62,816 nucleotides of DNA from Streptococcus sp. HMSC034E03 (lineage in GTDB: Bacteria; Bacillota; Bacilli; Lactobacillales; Streptococcaceae): positions 2,127 through 64,942 of the forward strand of contig NZ_KV804976.1 of NCBI RefSeq assembly GCF_001811505.1. The letters are read 5' to 3'. Position numbers and translations under genes: made by a program. The notes below the pieces were generated by a model that was given only the letters and a program-made list of their open reading frames with translations, did no database searches and was not told the DNA's origin. Below, one piece after another: positions 45,205-54,081 of this stretch (position 1 is its first letter; every line of letters starts with the position of its first letter).

Positions 45205-46506
45205 TTACACCCTACTCTTTCCTGTCACATAATCATAAATAAGAGTTTGTCGTTGTTTGTTGATATTTTTAATTTGTTGGTTTTTTATTTGAATTAGTTG
45301 ATCAATTTGAACTGTTTTCTTATTTAGAAAATCGACAATTTTTTGTTGTTCCTCGATTTCAAAGAGAGGAATATCTATATTTGAAACTAACTGCAAATTC
45401 AAACCATCTCTATCCTCGCCTTTCAACCCTCTAATGTTATAGTAGTTTGCTACAAAAAAATAATATAAATACATGTTATTCAATATTTGATTATCAACTA
45501 TAAATGATGCAAGAGATTGATTAGAAGCCGATTCAATTGCTAAAACAGCTGCTGTTCCTTTCGTCTTTCCCTGCCCATTTAATGCAAGCATGACAGTCCC
45601 ATTAGGAAGTAATTTTGTTGATGTTCTTTTTAATGCTAAGTCTGTAATAGTTTCAGAGGTATGCTTTACAATGCCCTGATTAACCTCACCTGATGACATC
45701 CAGTTAATATTTCCATTCCAAAAAAGCGAATTATTTCTATCAGGTGTTGCTCCAGCAGAAATTTGTGAAAAATACTTAACTTTTCCTACTCCCCACCCTT
45801 CAGGCACCTGTCCGATCCAGTCGATGCCTGAGTCTTTCATAGGGACTGTTTTATCCAGTCCTTTTGTGACAGTCTCATAAATCAAGCTGGCGCGGTAGTC
45901 TTTAAGTTTTTGAATCTGCTCTTCCAATAAGGCTTTTACCTTATCTAACTGGGCGGTTTTCTTATCTAAGTATCTAGATATAGAATTTTGCACATTTATG
46001 TTGGGTAGTGCAAAAATAAATTCTCCCATTTTTTCTTGAGACAATGAATCCATAGTACTACCTATCGAAACTTTTTGAAAATAATTTTTAAATTCTAGAG
46101 AGCTTAAAACGTAATAGAGAAAGTGATTATCATATCTATTAAACAAAGGTCTAAGTACAAGTAAATGACTATTTAACGACGCACTATCTGGCAATTCATC
46201 AATAAGTGCTAATTTCCCAACAGTTCCATCTTTTGTAACTAGTAAGTCTCCCTGCTTTAACTGAATTTCTGGAGCTTGTTCATATCTCTTTTGTGATATA
46301 TGATATGCTGTATCCCAGTTGACTCGACCATTTTTAAAATCAGTTCCGGTAACTAAATATGGTCCTTCATCAATAAATTCATCAGCTTTTAATCCTTGCC
46401 AGCCAATTCTTCCCTTCATATAAGTAAAAAATTTAACTTTAATTACTTCCCACTCTTCTGGTATCTGTCCGATCCAGTCGATACCACTCTCTTTCATCCT
46501 AGTCAT
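45205..46506 (-). CDS. hsdS: Type I restriction-modification specificity subunit HsdS
   Basis: Recognises the bipartite DNA target for methylation and cleavage. The 433-residue protein has two target-recognition halves, each introduced by the same motif: MKESGIDWIGQIPEEW at the N-terminus and MKDSGIDWIGQVPEGW near residue 222. Each half ends in a conserved helical spacer (LDKKTAQLDKVKALLEEQIQKL; LNKKTVQIDQLIQIKNQQI), the usual pseudo-symmetric design. It overlaps the end of hsdM by 8 bases; a second Met three codons in is possible. I see no partial hsdS copies or inverted repeats nearby, so phase variation by inversion is not indicated within this window. Confidence 0.93.
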   Translation of the reverse strand: MTRMKESGIDWIGQIPEEWEVIKVKFFTYMKGRIGWQGLKADEFIDEGPYLVTGTDFKNGRVNWDTAYHISQKRYEQAPEIQLKQGDLLVTKDGTVGKLALIDELPDSASLNSHLLVLRPLFNRYDNHFLYYVLSSLEFKNYFQKVSIGSTMDSLSQEKMGEFIFALPNINVQNSISRYLDKKTAQLDKVKALLEEQIQKLKDYRASLIYETVTKGLDKTVPMKDSGIDWIGQVPEGWGVGKVKYFSQISAGATPDRNNSLFWNGNINWMSSGEVNQGIVKHTSETITDLALKRTSTKLLPNGTVMLALNGQGKTKGTAAVLAIESASNQSLASFIVDNQILNNMYLYYFFVANYYNIRGLKGEDRDGLNLQLVSNIDIPLFEIEEQQKIVDFLNKKTVQIDQLIQIKNQQIKNINKQRQTLIYDYVTGKSRV

Positions 46507-48607
46507 GTTTTAGTTCCTCCAAGAGAGTCTGTAGTTCTGCTTCCAAGTCATAGAATTCTGCCAAGAGCTTCTCTGCACTTTCTGGTGCTTCGTATTGATA
46601 GAAATAGCGAGTAAAAGGAATCTCGGCTCCATAGCCCTTTTTCTCATCAAACCAGTAGTGGGCGTCAGGTACATGTGGGTAGACCTCCCGCGCAAAGTAG
46701 TCTTCCACATTCTCTGTCAGCTTAACGATTTCACTGTTCTTTGTTGTCTTATCGTAGACAATCCCTCCAGCAATCTCATTGGGCTTGTCTTTCTTATTGG
46801 TTCGGATGACTTCTGCTGTCTTGTCCATTTCACTCATGGCTAGGGCTAGGGCATTGATGTTTGCAGGCGTGACCTTGATATCCCCCAGCAAGTCCTTGAT
46901 GACTTGGACAAAGACTTCAAAATTAGGATAACTTTCTTCCGAGATTCCTTCACCAAGAGCATCCAAGATAGCTTCTTGCTTGACCTTTCCAGCTTCGAAG
47001 TCTTGTAATTTCTTCTCATCTTTGGCTGAGCGCGGTTCCATCTCTTGCAATTCTTGATACTGGTATTCGTCAAATAGTTTAGCTAGGAAAGGAGCACTTT
47101 TTGCCTTCTCAATGGTTTCCTCAGTAATCCAGCCACGACGTTGTAGAGGCTGCATGACAGTATATTCTCGGTAAAGAAACTCATTCTTATCAAAGATTTT
47201 CACATGGTCATTCTCTGTAAAATCATCATACCATTGGAGGATCTGGCGGATATTATCTTGAGACAATTCACGACGCTTTTTCCCCAGAGATTTACGCAAA
47301 GGAACAAACTCTTCCGTCGCATCGATAAATTGAACCTTGTTTTGACGCTCAGGAGATTTGTTTTTATTGTAAATCCAGATATAAATCCCGATATCTGTAT
47401 TGTAGAAAAACTGTCCTGGTAGGGCAATAATAGCTTCTAGTAAATCATTCTCAAGAATGTAACGACGGATTTGACTTTCTCCAGATGAAGTACCACCAGA
47501 AAAGAGAGGAGAACCGTTTGAAATGATAGCAGCTCGTCCGTTTTCCTCTAGTTTAGCTAAACCATGAAGATGGAAAAGAAGTTGGGCATCGCCAGTCCCC
47601 GGAGTCGCTACAAAACGTCCTTTTTGACCTTCTGTACTCTCAAAGAGTTTATGGTCTCTTTTAACTGCGTCTTCTACGCCATCATCTGCATCTTTCCCGC
47701 CCCAAGATTGACCAAAAGGAGGATTGGCAATGACAAAACTCATCTTTGTATCTGGGAATGGATCGGGATCTTTTAAGGTGTCCGCCTTCACAAAATAATC
47801 CGAGTCTTCCTGACGAATCAGCATATCAGCTCGACCAATCCCGAAAGTCTCAGGTAAAACTTCCTGACCAAAAAGACGGACAGTCACTCCTGTATCGAGC
47901 TTGCGGATATAACTTTTGGCTGTCGCTAGCATACCACCTGTCCCAGCAGCCATATCTAAGATTTTCAATTCTTTTTTATCGACGAATAATTCTTCATCGG
48001 CTTCAATCAAGAGCATATTGACCATTAGAGCAATGACTTCACGAGGTGTATAGTGAGAACCAGCTTCCTCATTTTCAGAAAAGCGACGGATGATATCCTC
48101 AAACATATAGCCCATCACCATTGAGTCCACAGAACTTGGCGATAGGTCGATCTGAGAGAACTTTTTGATAACCGTAAAAAGACGCCCAGACTTTGCCAGC
48201 GTGTGAACCTGTTCTTTAAACTTCAGATTTTCAATAATATCCTTCACACGACAAGAGTAGCCATCTAGATAGGCAATAAAATTCTCCTCGATTGCATTGG
48301 GATCATTTTGGAGGTTTTCAAGCGTGAAAGGACTGGTATTATAGTATTTGTAGCCAGATTTATTCTCAAGAACCTTCTCAGGTGTATTGGGATTTGATTT
48401 ATAAAGTGCAACTACTTCATCTTTCGTTGGCAATAAAGCAGCTTCTAATCGAGTCAAGACAAACATCGGAATGATAACATCTCGATACTTATCTGCACGG
48501 TAAGCCCCACGTAAGGTATTGGCAATCGACCAAACTGCGTTGACCACATTTGAAATCTGAACATCATTCGATTGAAATAATGGTAGTTTTTCTTTAAAAT
48601 TAGACAT
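46499..48607 (-). CDS. hsdM: Type I restriction-modification DNA methyltransferase HsdM
   Basis: N6-adenine methyltransferase of the type I system. The 702-residue protein has the N-terminal helical HsdM domain, the SAM motif LDMAAGTGGMLATAKSY and the catalytic motif FVIANPPFGQSWGG, with an extended C-terminal region (about residues 480-702) that contacts HsdS. The ATG at 48607 is favoured because AGGGG lies 6 bases upstream; an ATG two codons earlier directly abuts that site. First gene of the operon, with an extended -10 (TGGTATAAT) about 37 bases upstream. Confidence 0.94.
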   Translation of the reverse strand: MSNFKEKLPLFQSNDVQISNVVNAVWSIANTLRGAYRADKYRDVIIPMFVLTRLEAALLPTKDEVVALYKSNPNTPEKVLENKSGYKYYNTSPFTLENLQNDPNAIEENFIAYLDGYSCRVKDIIENLKFKEQVHTLAKSGRLFTVIKKFSQIDLSPSSVDSMVMGYMFEDIIRRFSENEEAGSHYTPREVIALMVNMLLIEADEELFVDKKELKILDMAAGTGGMLATAKSYIRKLDTGVTVRLFGQEVLPETFGIGRADMLIRQEDSDYFVKADTLKDPDPFPDTKMSFVIANPPFGQSWGGKDADDGVEDAVKRDHKLFESTEGQKGRFVATPGTGDAQLLFHLHGLAKLEENGRAAIISNGSPLFSGGTSSGESQIRRYILENDLLEAIIALPGQFFYNTDIGIYIWIYNKNKSPERQNKVQFIDATEEFVPLRKSLGKKRRELSQDNIRQILQWYDDFTENDHVKIFDKNEFLYREYTVMQPLQRRGWITEETIEKAKSAPFLAKLFDEYQYQELQEMEPRSAKDEKKLQDFEAGKVKQEAILDALGEGISEESYPNFEVFVQVIKDLLGDIKVTPANINALALAMSEMDKTAEVIRTNKKDKPNEIAGGIVYDKTTKNSEIVKLTENVEDYFAREVYPHVPDAHYWFDEKKGYGAEIPFTRYFYQYEAPESAEKLLAEFYDLEAELQTLLEELKHD

Positions 48608-48643
48608 TTGCATCCCCTGTTTTTATTATTAACAATTCTCTTC

Positions 48644-48652
48644 ATTATACCA
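48644..48652 (-). promoter_or_regulatory. Extended -10 promoter of the hsd operon
   Basis: TGGTATAAT on the minus strand, 37 bases before hsdM. No recognisable -35. The 160 bases further up to yoeB are AT-rich without another clear signal. Confidence 0.6.
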
Positions 48653-48796
48653 CAAAATAAGAGTTATAAAGCGGATTCAAGGGACAAGAATCTAGTTATT
48701 ATACTAAAATTTTTAACCAGCTTTTTAAGTTAGAAAATCTGTCATTTTCCAAAAAACTTTATCTTCAATTCACTTACTAAGATCCCTAAAATAAAA

Positions 48797-48818
48797 AAGC
48801 CTACCTCCCAGTAGACTT
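48797..48818 (-). terminator. Terminator after yoeB, part of direct repeat copy 1
   Basis: On the minus strand AAGTCTACTG and AGGTAGGCTT form a stem with one wobble, followed by TTTTTT. It overlaps the yoeB stop codon. The surrounding 29 bases (48793-48821) recur at 49437-49465 with two changes. Confidence 0.75.
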
Positions 48819-49071
48819 AGTAATGATCTTTAAAGGACAAAAAAGCCACGCTATCTCCATCCATCATGTAAATCAAGCGATTTTCTGCGTCAATACGACG
48901 CGACCAAGCTCCTTGGTAATCATATTTGAGCGGTTCTGGTTTACCTATGCCTGTGAAAGGATCATGTTGAATATCCTTAATTAATTTGTTAATTCTTTTT
49001 AGTGTTTTCTTATCTTGGTTTTGCCAGTAGCAATAATCCGCCCAGGCATCTTCTGTGAACTTGAGTAGCAT
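48817..49071 (-). CDS. yoeB: Toxin YoeB (Txe/RelE family ribosome-dependent RNase)
   Basis: An 84-residue RelE-superfamily toxin that cleaves mRNA at the ribosomal A site. It reads LKFTEDAWADYCYWQNQDKK, then the conserved GKPEPLKYDYQGAWSRRIDAENRLIY and the C-terminal FLSFKDHY with the catalytic His-Tyr pair, as in other YoeB proteins. Three bases separate it from the yefM stop and its GGAG site lies inside the yefM end, so expression is tied to the antitoxin. The pneumococcal orthologue is a proven toxin. A terminator overlaps its stop codon. Confidence 0.96.
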   Translation of the reverse strand: MLLKFTEDAWADYCYWQNQDKKTLKRINKLIKDIQHDPFTGIGKPEPLKYDYQGAWSRRIDAENRLIYMMDGDSVAFLSFKDHY

Positions 49072-49074
49072 CCA

Positions 49075-49329
49075 TCACTCCTCAATCACATGCACCTGAG
49101 TATGTCCTGCACGAACTTGGGACATTCCTCGCAAGACCTTGTCAGAAAGCTCCTTATTCTGAGCAATTCTCAAGGTTTCTTGAATACTATCCCACTCACT
49201 CTTTGAAAGGACAACAATGTCTTCGTCAGGATTTTTGTTGACCACAGTCAAAGGTTCAAACTCATCGTTTACCTTCTTCATATAGTCCTTCAAATGATTT
49301 CGGAATGTTGAGTAAAGAACTGCTTCCAT
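49075..49329 (-). CDS. yefM: Antitoxin YefM (Phd/YefM family)
   Basis: An 84-residue antitoxin that neutralises YoeB and represses its own operon. It begins MEAVLYSTFRNHLKDYMKKV, contains VVNKNPDEDIVVLSKSEWDSI, and has an acidic C-terminus (HVIEE). The start at 49329 is chosen because GAGG sits seven bases upstream and it matches the pneumococcal protein; longer in-frame openings lack a site. A consensus promoter and a TGTACA-core palindrome lie just upstream. Confidence 0.95.
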   Translation of the reverse strand: MEAVLYSTFRNHLKDYMKKVNDEFEPLTVVNKNPDEDIVVLSKSEWDSIQETLRIAQNKELSDKVLRGMSQVRAGHTQVHVIEE

Positions 49330-49359
49330 AACCATACCTCGTTTTACCTCTTTTCCATT

Positions 49360-49402
49360 ATTATACACGAAAAGGAAAAAAATGTCAGGAACTTGTACAA
49401 GT
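49360..49402 (-). promoter_or_regulatory. yefM-yoeB promoter and YefM operator
   Basis: On the minus strand CTGACA (49383-49388), 17 bases and TATAAT (49360-49365). Two bases upstream of the -35 lies the perfect 12-bp palindrome ACTTGTACAAGT (49391-49402), whose TGTACA core is the element bound by YefM in E. coli. Autoregulation by YefM is inferred. Confidence 0.75.
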
Positions 49403-49440
49403 TTTTCCTTTCTCATCTGTTCATTCAAAAAAATATAAAA

Positions 49441-49462
49441 AAGCCTACCTTTCAGTAGACTT
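49441..49462 (-). terminator. Terminator after tmcAL, part of direct repeat copy 2
   Basis: On the minus strand AAGTCTACTG/AGGTAGGCTT stem followed by TTTTTT, overlapping the tmcAL stop. Near-identical to the hairpin after yoeB. Confidence 0.75.
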
Positions 49463-50558
49463 AGTTTGATTCGATTCTGATTGGCACTCGACCAAAATTT
49501 TGTTCTGCGATACTTGGGTGTCCCAGTTGATAAATTTGGTCTGCCTTTTGAGTCATAGCATCCCAGGGTTCTTTACCGATTCGGCTAACTAGATTAACCT
49601 GCTCCTTAAGAGTTTTAAGGTGTTGTCTGCCTTTTTCGGTAAAACCGAGGACGTGAATGGCTTCTGGCAGGTCACTTTCTCTGGCTTGCACCAAGATATA
49701 AGTCAAGAGGCGTCGCACACGCGCTTTGGTGTACCGTTTGGTGGAAACTGCCTCGACTAATTCTTCCACAGATTGGGCTGTTTTGATGGTTTCCTTAATG
49801 CGCACAGCCATCTCTTGATTAACCTGATAGATAGTAGTTAGTTCTGGATTTGAAAAGATTTGATAGCGAAGCAAAGGATAATAATCTTCCCAGCTCACCT
49901 TACTAGCATTTTCAAAGAGGTTAACGGAAGGCATAAAGCATTCTAAGAAATCTTGATCATTTTGATGCTGACGAAGAGCTGTCGCCGAGGCAAAGTCCAC
50001 ATCCTTGGCTACAGAATGGTAACCAGCTCCCTGACGTTTGATTGGATGAAGGCTGATGTTTCGCCCTGCTACTGCCTTGGCATAGGCGAGAGCAAGGACA
50101 TGATTGGGCGTATCACCTGAAAAATCAAGGTCCGCAAATTCCTTCCACATGGCTTGGGTTTTCTGAGGGTAAGAAAGAGAATCCGGTAAGTTTTCCATGA
50201 AGAATTCCATCTCTTGACCACGTTCACTATATAAATTCGCTATTTGCTGGTAATCCAGAACTTCTTCTGTCCCAAATGCCAGGGTATCAATCCCCAAACG
50301 AGCCAAGATAGCCACTGCACCTTGGCCGAAAAAATCCGCCGCTTGGACACTGACTAAAAAGGGCAATTCTACGACCAAATCCGCACCATGTTCCAGCGCC
50401 ATCTGAGCCCGTGTCCACTTGTCCACAATAGCAGGCTCCCCACGCTGCATGAAATTTCCAGACATGGCTACAATTTTCAATCCCTCTGCCTGTTCCAACA
50501 GGTATTTATGGCCATTATGAAAGGGATTAAATTCCGCGATAATACCTGTAATGGTCAT
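49461..50558 (-). CDS. tmcAL: tRNA(Met) cytidine acetate ligase TmcAL (YlbM)
   Basis: Acetylates the wobble cytidine (C34) of elongator tRNA-Met using acetate and ATP. The 365-residue protein has the nucleotidyltransferase-fold N-terminus [21 protein letters not shown] with the HxGH-type motif, [25 protein letters not shown], and [14 protein letters not shown] lies 7 bases before the ATG, and the gene follows the methyltransferase gene after 9 bases. It ends the run that begins at yqeG, and its stop codon lies in a terminator hairpin. Confidence 0.9.
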   Translation of the reverse strand: MTITGIIAEFNPFHNGHKYLLEQAEGLKIVAMSGNFMQRGEPAIVDKWTRAQMALEHGADLVVELPFLVSVQAADFFGQGAVAILARLGIDTLAFGTEEVLDYQQIANLYSERGQEMEFFMENLPDSLSYPQKTQAMWKEFADLDFSGDTPNHVLALAYAKAVAGRNISLHPIKRQGAGYHSVAKDVDFASATALRQHQNDQDFLECFMPSVNLFENASKVSWEDYYPLLRYQIFSNPELTTIYQVNQEMAVRIKETIKTAQSVEELVEAVSTKRYTKARVRRLLTYILVQARESDLPEAIHVLGFTEKGRQHLKTLKEQVNLVSRIGKEPWDAMTQKADQIYQLGHPSIAEQNFGRVPIRIESN

Positions 50559-50567
50559 GGTAATCTC

Positions 50568-51308
50568 CTACTTCTGCGCGACGAAAAACCAACGGGTACT
50601 GGTTTCAGTTGGATCCTTATCCTCAAAGTCCGCAAAGAGTTTGAAGGACTTGAAACCAGCCTGTTCCAGCAGAATATCATAGGTTAAGACTTCATAAGTA
50701 CGCTCTTCATGGACTTCATCATGACGACTAAAGGAACCATCCGCTTCCTTGATAAAAAAAGTCAACTCATGCACGATGGAGTGAGGAGCTTCATCCTCGT
50801 AAGTATCCCAAAGCATGGCAAAATCTTCCGCATTTTCATGATAAGAATAACCTGGAAAGACCTCATCAGTCTGGTAGGTCGAATGCACATCAAAGATAAA
50901 GACACCATCTTCATTGAGGGCATTATAGACTTCTTTAAAGACATCCCCTACTTCCACTTCATCCTGCATGTAACAGATTGAATCGGAATAGCAGGTCACA
51001 AAGTCGTATTTACCTGCCTTGGACAAATCCAGCATATTGCCTTCAATGAAATCAATCTTTTGCTTGGCTGAAGCCGCTCTCTTTTCGGCAATCTTCAACA
51101 TATCCGCACTCAAATCAAATCCAGTCACATCAAAACCAGCTTGCGAAAAGCGAACGGACTGGATCCCTGTCCCACAAGCCAATTCCAAAAGCTTCTTTCT
51201 GTCCTTGGTTTTAGGCAAATGGCGTAGCGAAAAGTCCGTCCATTTGTCATATAAACTATCATCCATGACCGCATCATAGACCGCCGCAAAAGTTGCATAA
51301 GTTGCCAT
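50568..51308 (-). CDS. Class I SAM-dependent methyltransferase
   Basis: A 246-residue methyltransferase with motif I LLELACGTGIQSVRF (about residues 41-55), the acidic loop VTGFDLSADML, IEGNMLDL and FVTCYSDSICYM. It starts MATYATFAAVYDAVMDDSLY, as do its streptococcal relatives. No strong ribosome site precedes 51308; in-frame starts 8 and 18 codons upstream are possible. It lies between rsfS and tmcAL in a group of translation-related genes, so an RNA or small-molecule substrate is conceivable but not shown. Confidence 0.8.
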   Translation of the reverse strand: MATYATFAAVYDAVMDDSLYDKWTDFSLRHLPKTKDRKKLLELACGTGIQSVRFSQAGFDVTGFDLSADMLKIAEKRAASAKQKIDFIEGNMLDLSKAGKYDFVTCYSDSICYMQDEVEVGDVFKEVYNALNEDGVFIFDVHSTYQTDEVFPGYSYHENAEDFAMLWDTYEDEAPHSIVHELTFFIKEADGSFSRHDEVHEERTYEVLTYDILLEQAGFKSFKLFADFEDKDPTETSTRWFFVAQK

Positions 51309-51384
51309 AATCATGATACCAAGAGCGTCCATGGCAAACACCACTCGCCCTTTACCTTTCAATCAATTTTTCTAAAATAAGCAA

Positions 51385-51412
51385 ATAAAACCCAGTTGAC
51401 TGCAACTGAGTT
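51385..51412 (-). terminator. Terminator after rsfS
   Basis: On the minus strand AACTCAGTTG pairs with CAACTGGGTT (one wobble, 4-base loop), then TTATTT. It separates rsfS from the methyltransferase gene; termination is probably partial. Confidence 0.6.
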
Positions 51413-51418
51413 CATCTC

Positions 51419-51772
<354 letters not shown>

Positions 51773-51784
51773 TTAGTCCTCTTT

Positions 51785-52285
51785 CTAGAAAATATGTTTG
51801 TAATCTAGGACATCTGCAAAGCGCTCCTCCCAAATGTCCTCATAAAATTCATTTATCGTTTCTGCTGGAATGTCATCGCCATCAAACGTTGTGCAAGTTC
51901 CTTCTGGAATAATAAGCTGATAGCCATATTCAAAGGCAACCTTGACAGAGGTATCCACACAATATTCTGTCTGCATACCACATAAAACTAATTTTTCAAT
52001 CCCCTGTTTATCCAAGTATTCTTTTAAACCAGTTTCTTTGAAAATGCTGTTATACTTCTTCTGAAAGACCTTTTCATTAGGTTTTCGACTTAAAAGCTCA
52101 GATAACTGCCAATCTTCTGATGTTTGAGCTGCAGAGTTCTCAATATGTTGAACATAAATAATTTCGATATTCTTGCTTCTAGCCTGGTTTTGTAAATAAG
52201 AAATTTTTTCCAATAGACTTTTTATCTGAAACCCAGTTTTCACTAAAATATTCTGAACATCAATGATTATAAAAGCCGTCTTCAT
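51785..52285 (-). CDS. Isochorismatase-family cysteine hydrolase
   Basis: A 166-residue cysteine hydrolase of the isochorismatase/nicotinamidase superfamily. It has the catalytic Asp in AFIIIDVQN (about residue 8), a lysine-containing middle segment (VFQKKYNSIF) and the catalytic Cys in LCGMQTEYCVDTSVKVA (about residue 118). GAGG lies 7 bases before the ATG and it abuts yqeK. Substrate is not predictable. The neighbourhood includes nadD, so a nicotinamide-type amide is one possibility, but the sequence is not diagnostic for PncA. Confidence 0.82.
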   Translation of the reverse strand: MKTAFIIIDVQNILVKTGFQIKSLLEKISYLQNQARSKNIEIIYVQHIENSAAQTSEDWQLSELLSRKPNEKVFQKKYNSIFKETGLKEYLDKQGIEKLVLCGMQTEYCVDTSVKVAFEYGYQLIIPEGTCTTFDGDDIPAETINEFYEDIWEERFADVLDYKHIF

Positions 52286-52879
52286 TTAATCCTCTTTCAA
52301 ATAGTGCACATAGGCGTTATAGGTTTCAAGGGTTTGGGGATAGATGGGAAATCCCTGATGCGCTAAATGCTCCACGGTATGAGCTGTCTCGTAGGCCACC
52401 GCCTTATTGAGCGATAGCTCAGCAATTTCACGCGCCACATCTACTCCTGGAAAGACACGATTGTGCTCGATATAGTCTGCGACGTAGATAACCTTATCAA
52501 GGTCTGTCATCTGACTTGCTCCGACTGTATGAATTTCGATAGCCCGTAAAATTTCAGGATCTTGCAAGTTCAAATCTTCCTGAATCTTGTAAATACCGAC
52601 TATCCCATGCCAGATATTATTACCCCAGTTTTTGAGGTCAGGGTCTAGCTGGTAACGGTCAATCAAGTCTAAAAATTCCTGATCTGACAGCTTTTTAGCA
52701 TAGTCATGAAGAAGGCCTGCTAGACCTGCTTTCTCAACATCGACTCCAAAGCGCTGAGCCAGTTCTATGGCTGCACGCTCCACACCCAAGCAATGGGTTA
52801 AGCGTTTTTCAGGTAGAAGCTCTGCCATTTTTTCCAACAATTCCTCACGGGAACAGTTGATATAGTCTTGGTATGCCAT
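52286..52879 (-). CDS. yqeK: HD-domain hydrolase YqeK (Ap4A hydrolase, symmetrical type)
   Basis: A 197-residue HD-superfamily metal hydrolase. Visible motifs are [15 protein letters not shown] (first His), [11 protein letters not shown] (the HD pair), [11 protein letters not shown] and [24 protein letters not shown]. YqeK of Gram-positive bacteria hydrolyses diadenosine tetraphosphate. Its ATG overlaps the nadD stop by one base (TGATG), so the two are coupled. Confidence 0.9.
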   Translation of the reverse strand: MAYQDYINCSREELLEKMAELLPEKRLTHCLGVERAAIELAQRFGVDVEKAGLAGLLHDYAKKLSDQEFLDLIDRYQLDPDLKNWGNNIWHGIVGIYKIQEDLNLQDPEILRAIEIHTVGASQMTDLDKVIYVADYIEHNRVFPGVDVAREIAELSLNKAVAYETAHTVEHLAHQGFPIYPQTLETYNAYVHYLKED

Positions 52880-53508
52880 CAGTAAAGCCCTTCTTTCTCA
52901 ATATAGTCTAGCACTGGTTTGGGTAGGAGAAAGTTAGGTTTTCGTCCTTGGGCAATGAAGTCACGCACCATACTAGACGAAATATCCATGAGAGGCACAT
53001 CCACCCAGATAACTGGATAAGAAGTCCCTGCCTTGTAACGCGGACGTTGAACCCCTACAAACTGAACTAGTTCCACCAACTCATCAATTCGGTACCACTT
53101 AGGCAAATAGTCTACCATATCGGCACCGATAATGAAATAGTAATCTGTATCTGGATTCTTCTCTGTTAGAAGCTTCATGGTGTCGTAGGTGTAGGAAATC
53201 CCCTTACGCTCTAGCTCGATGGTCTCAATAGCTATACCTTCGATTCCATCAATCGCCAATTCTAACATCTTGAGGCGATGGTGTTCAGGAATGGTTTCCT
53301 TTTTATCTACGTGAGGTGGTTGGTATTCGGGCATGAGCAGAACCTGATCCAATCCCAACTGTTGGCGCACTTGATCTGCAACAATCAGATGGGCATTATG
53401 AACGGGATTAAAATTCCCTCCTAAAATACCGACTTGTTTCCGTTTTTTATCCTTGATTTCTGGCTCTAACTCCACTTTCGTAAAGGGAGTTAATAATTCG
53501 ATTGCCAT
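52879..53508 (-). CDS. nadD: Nicotinate-nucleotide adenylyltransferase
   Basis: Adenylates nicotinate mononucleotide in NAD synthesis. The 209-residue enzyme has [22 protein letters not shown] with the HxGH-like motif (HNAH), [28 protein letters not shown] and [14 protein letters not shown] (ISSTxxR-type motif). AGGAG lies 9 bases before the ATG. Overlaps yqeK by one base. A 30-residue N-terminal lead-in before the nucleotide loop is slightly longer than in many NadD proteins. Confidence 0.94.
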   Translation of the reverse strand: MAIELLTPFTKVELEPEIKDKKRKQVGILGGNFNPVHNAHLIVADQVRQQLGLDQVLLMPEYQPPHVDKKETIPEHHRLKMLELAIDGIEGIAIETIELERKGISYTYDTMKLLTEKNPDTDYYFIIGADMVDYLPKWYRIDELVELVQFVGVQRPRYKAGTSYPVIWVDVPLMDISSSMVRDFIAQGRKPNFLLPKPVLDYIEKEGLY

Positions 53509-53559
53509 AGGTTAATCTCCTTTACTCTTCTGTAAAAACAGCTTTTGGGAGTATCGTTC

Positions 53560-53871
53560 TTAGATTTCTTTAACTTTTTTAGAAATCTTGCGATTTTCTT
53601 TTTTGCTTGATTGTTTATACAAAATCAAGATGCGTCCAATTTTTTGGACTGTATCCACACCGATTTCTTCTTCCAAGATTTCAGCTACTTCGTGGATATT
53701 CTCATCTGTGTTTTGCAAGAGTGTAACCTTGATCAATTCACGAGCATCAAGAGCCTGACGAACACTGGTTTTGATTTGGTCGTTGAGACCATTTTTCCCG
53801 ATTTGGATAATGGGTTTGAGGGTGTGTGCCTGGCTGTTGAGGAAGGCACGTTGTTTCGATGTTAATGACAT
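53560..53871 (-). CDS. yhbY: RNA-binding protein YhbY (CRM domain)
   Basis: A 103-residue protein with a single CRM domain that associates with pre-50S ribosomal particles. It starts MSLTSKQRAFLNSQAHTLKPIIQIGKNGL, with the conserved GxxG loop (GKNG), and ends in a basic tail (KQSSKKENRKISKKVKEI). AAGGAAG lies 7 bases before the ATG. It lies between yqeH and nadD, 210 bases from yqeH, across a region with two strong hairpins. Confidence 0.93.
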   Translation of the reverse strand: MSLTSKQRAFLNSQAHTLKPIIQIGKNGLNDQIKTSVRQALDARELIKVTLLQNTDENIHEVAEILEEEIGVDTVQKIGRILILYKQSSKKENRKISKKVKEI

Positions 53872-53969
53872 ATTCTTTCTTCCTTTTTTGATAGTTATTT
53901 TAGGTGGTGAGGGACGGTCGGAACTAATTTTTCAATGATTTCATCTTTGAAAAATGGATTTCCTAACCT

Positions 53970-54023
53970 CACAATTGAGCCTAGGTCTCAATTGTGCCCC
54001 TTGCCAATCTAAAGATTGGCAAG
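53970..54023. repeat. Two adjacent perfect 10-bp inverted repeats between yqeH and yhbY
   Basis: CACAATTGAG/CTCAATTGTG (53970-53979 and 53987-53996, loop 7) and CTTGCCAATC/GATTGGCAAG (54000-54009 and 54014-54023, loop 4) lie four bases apart. Neither is followed by a T-run. In the yqeH-yhbY message they would form two neighbouring hairpins; role unknown. Confidence 0.6.
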
Positions 54024-54081
54024 ACACCACGGCAATAACTATCTTTTTATGAGCTCACTTTGTTCGCTCGGTGATTTTATT

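Noticed and set aside
45205..46506. Phase-variable hsdS shuffling locus
   Set aside because: Only one complete hsdS is present. The repeated GIDWIGQ motifs are the normal internal duplication of HsdS, and no recombinase or silent hsdS fragments are nearby.
48793..49465. Attachment sites of an integrative element
   Set aside because: The direct repeats are themselves intrinsic terminators and there is no integrase. I kept them as cassette-flanking repeats only.
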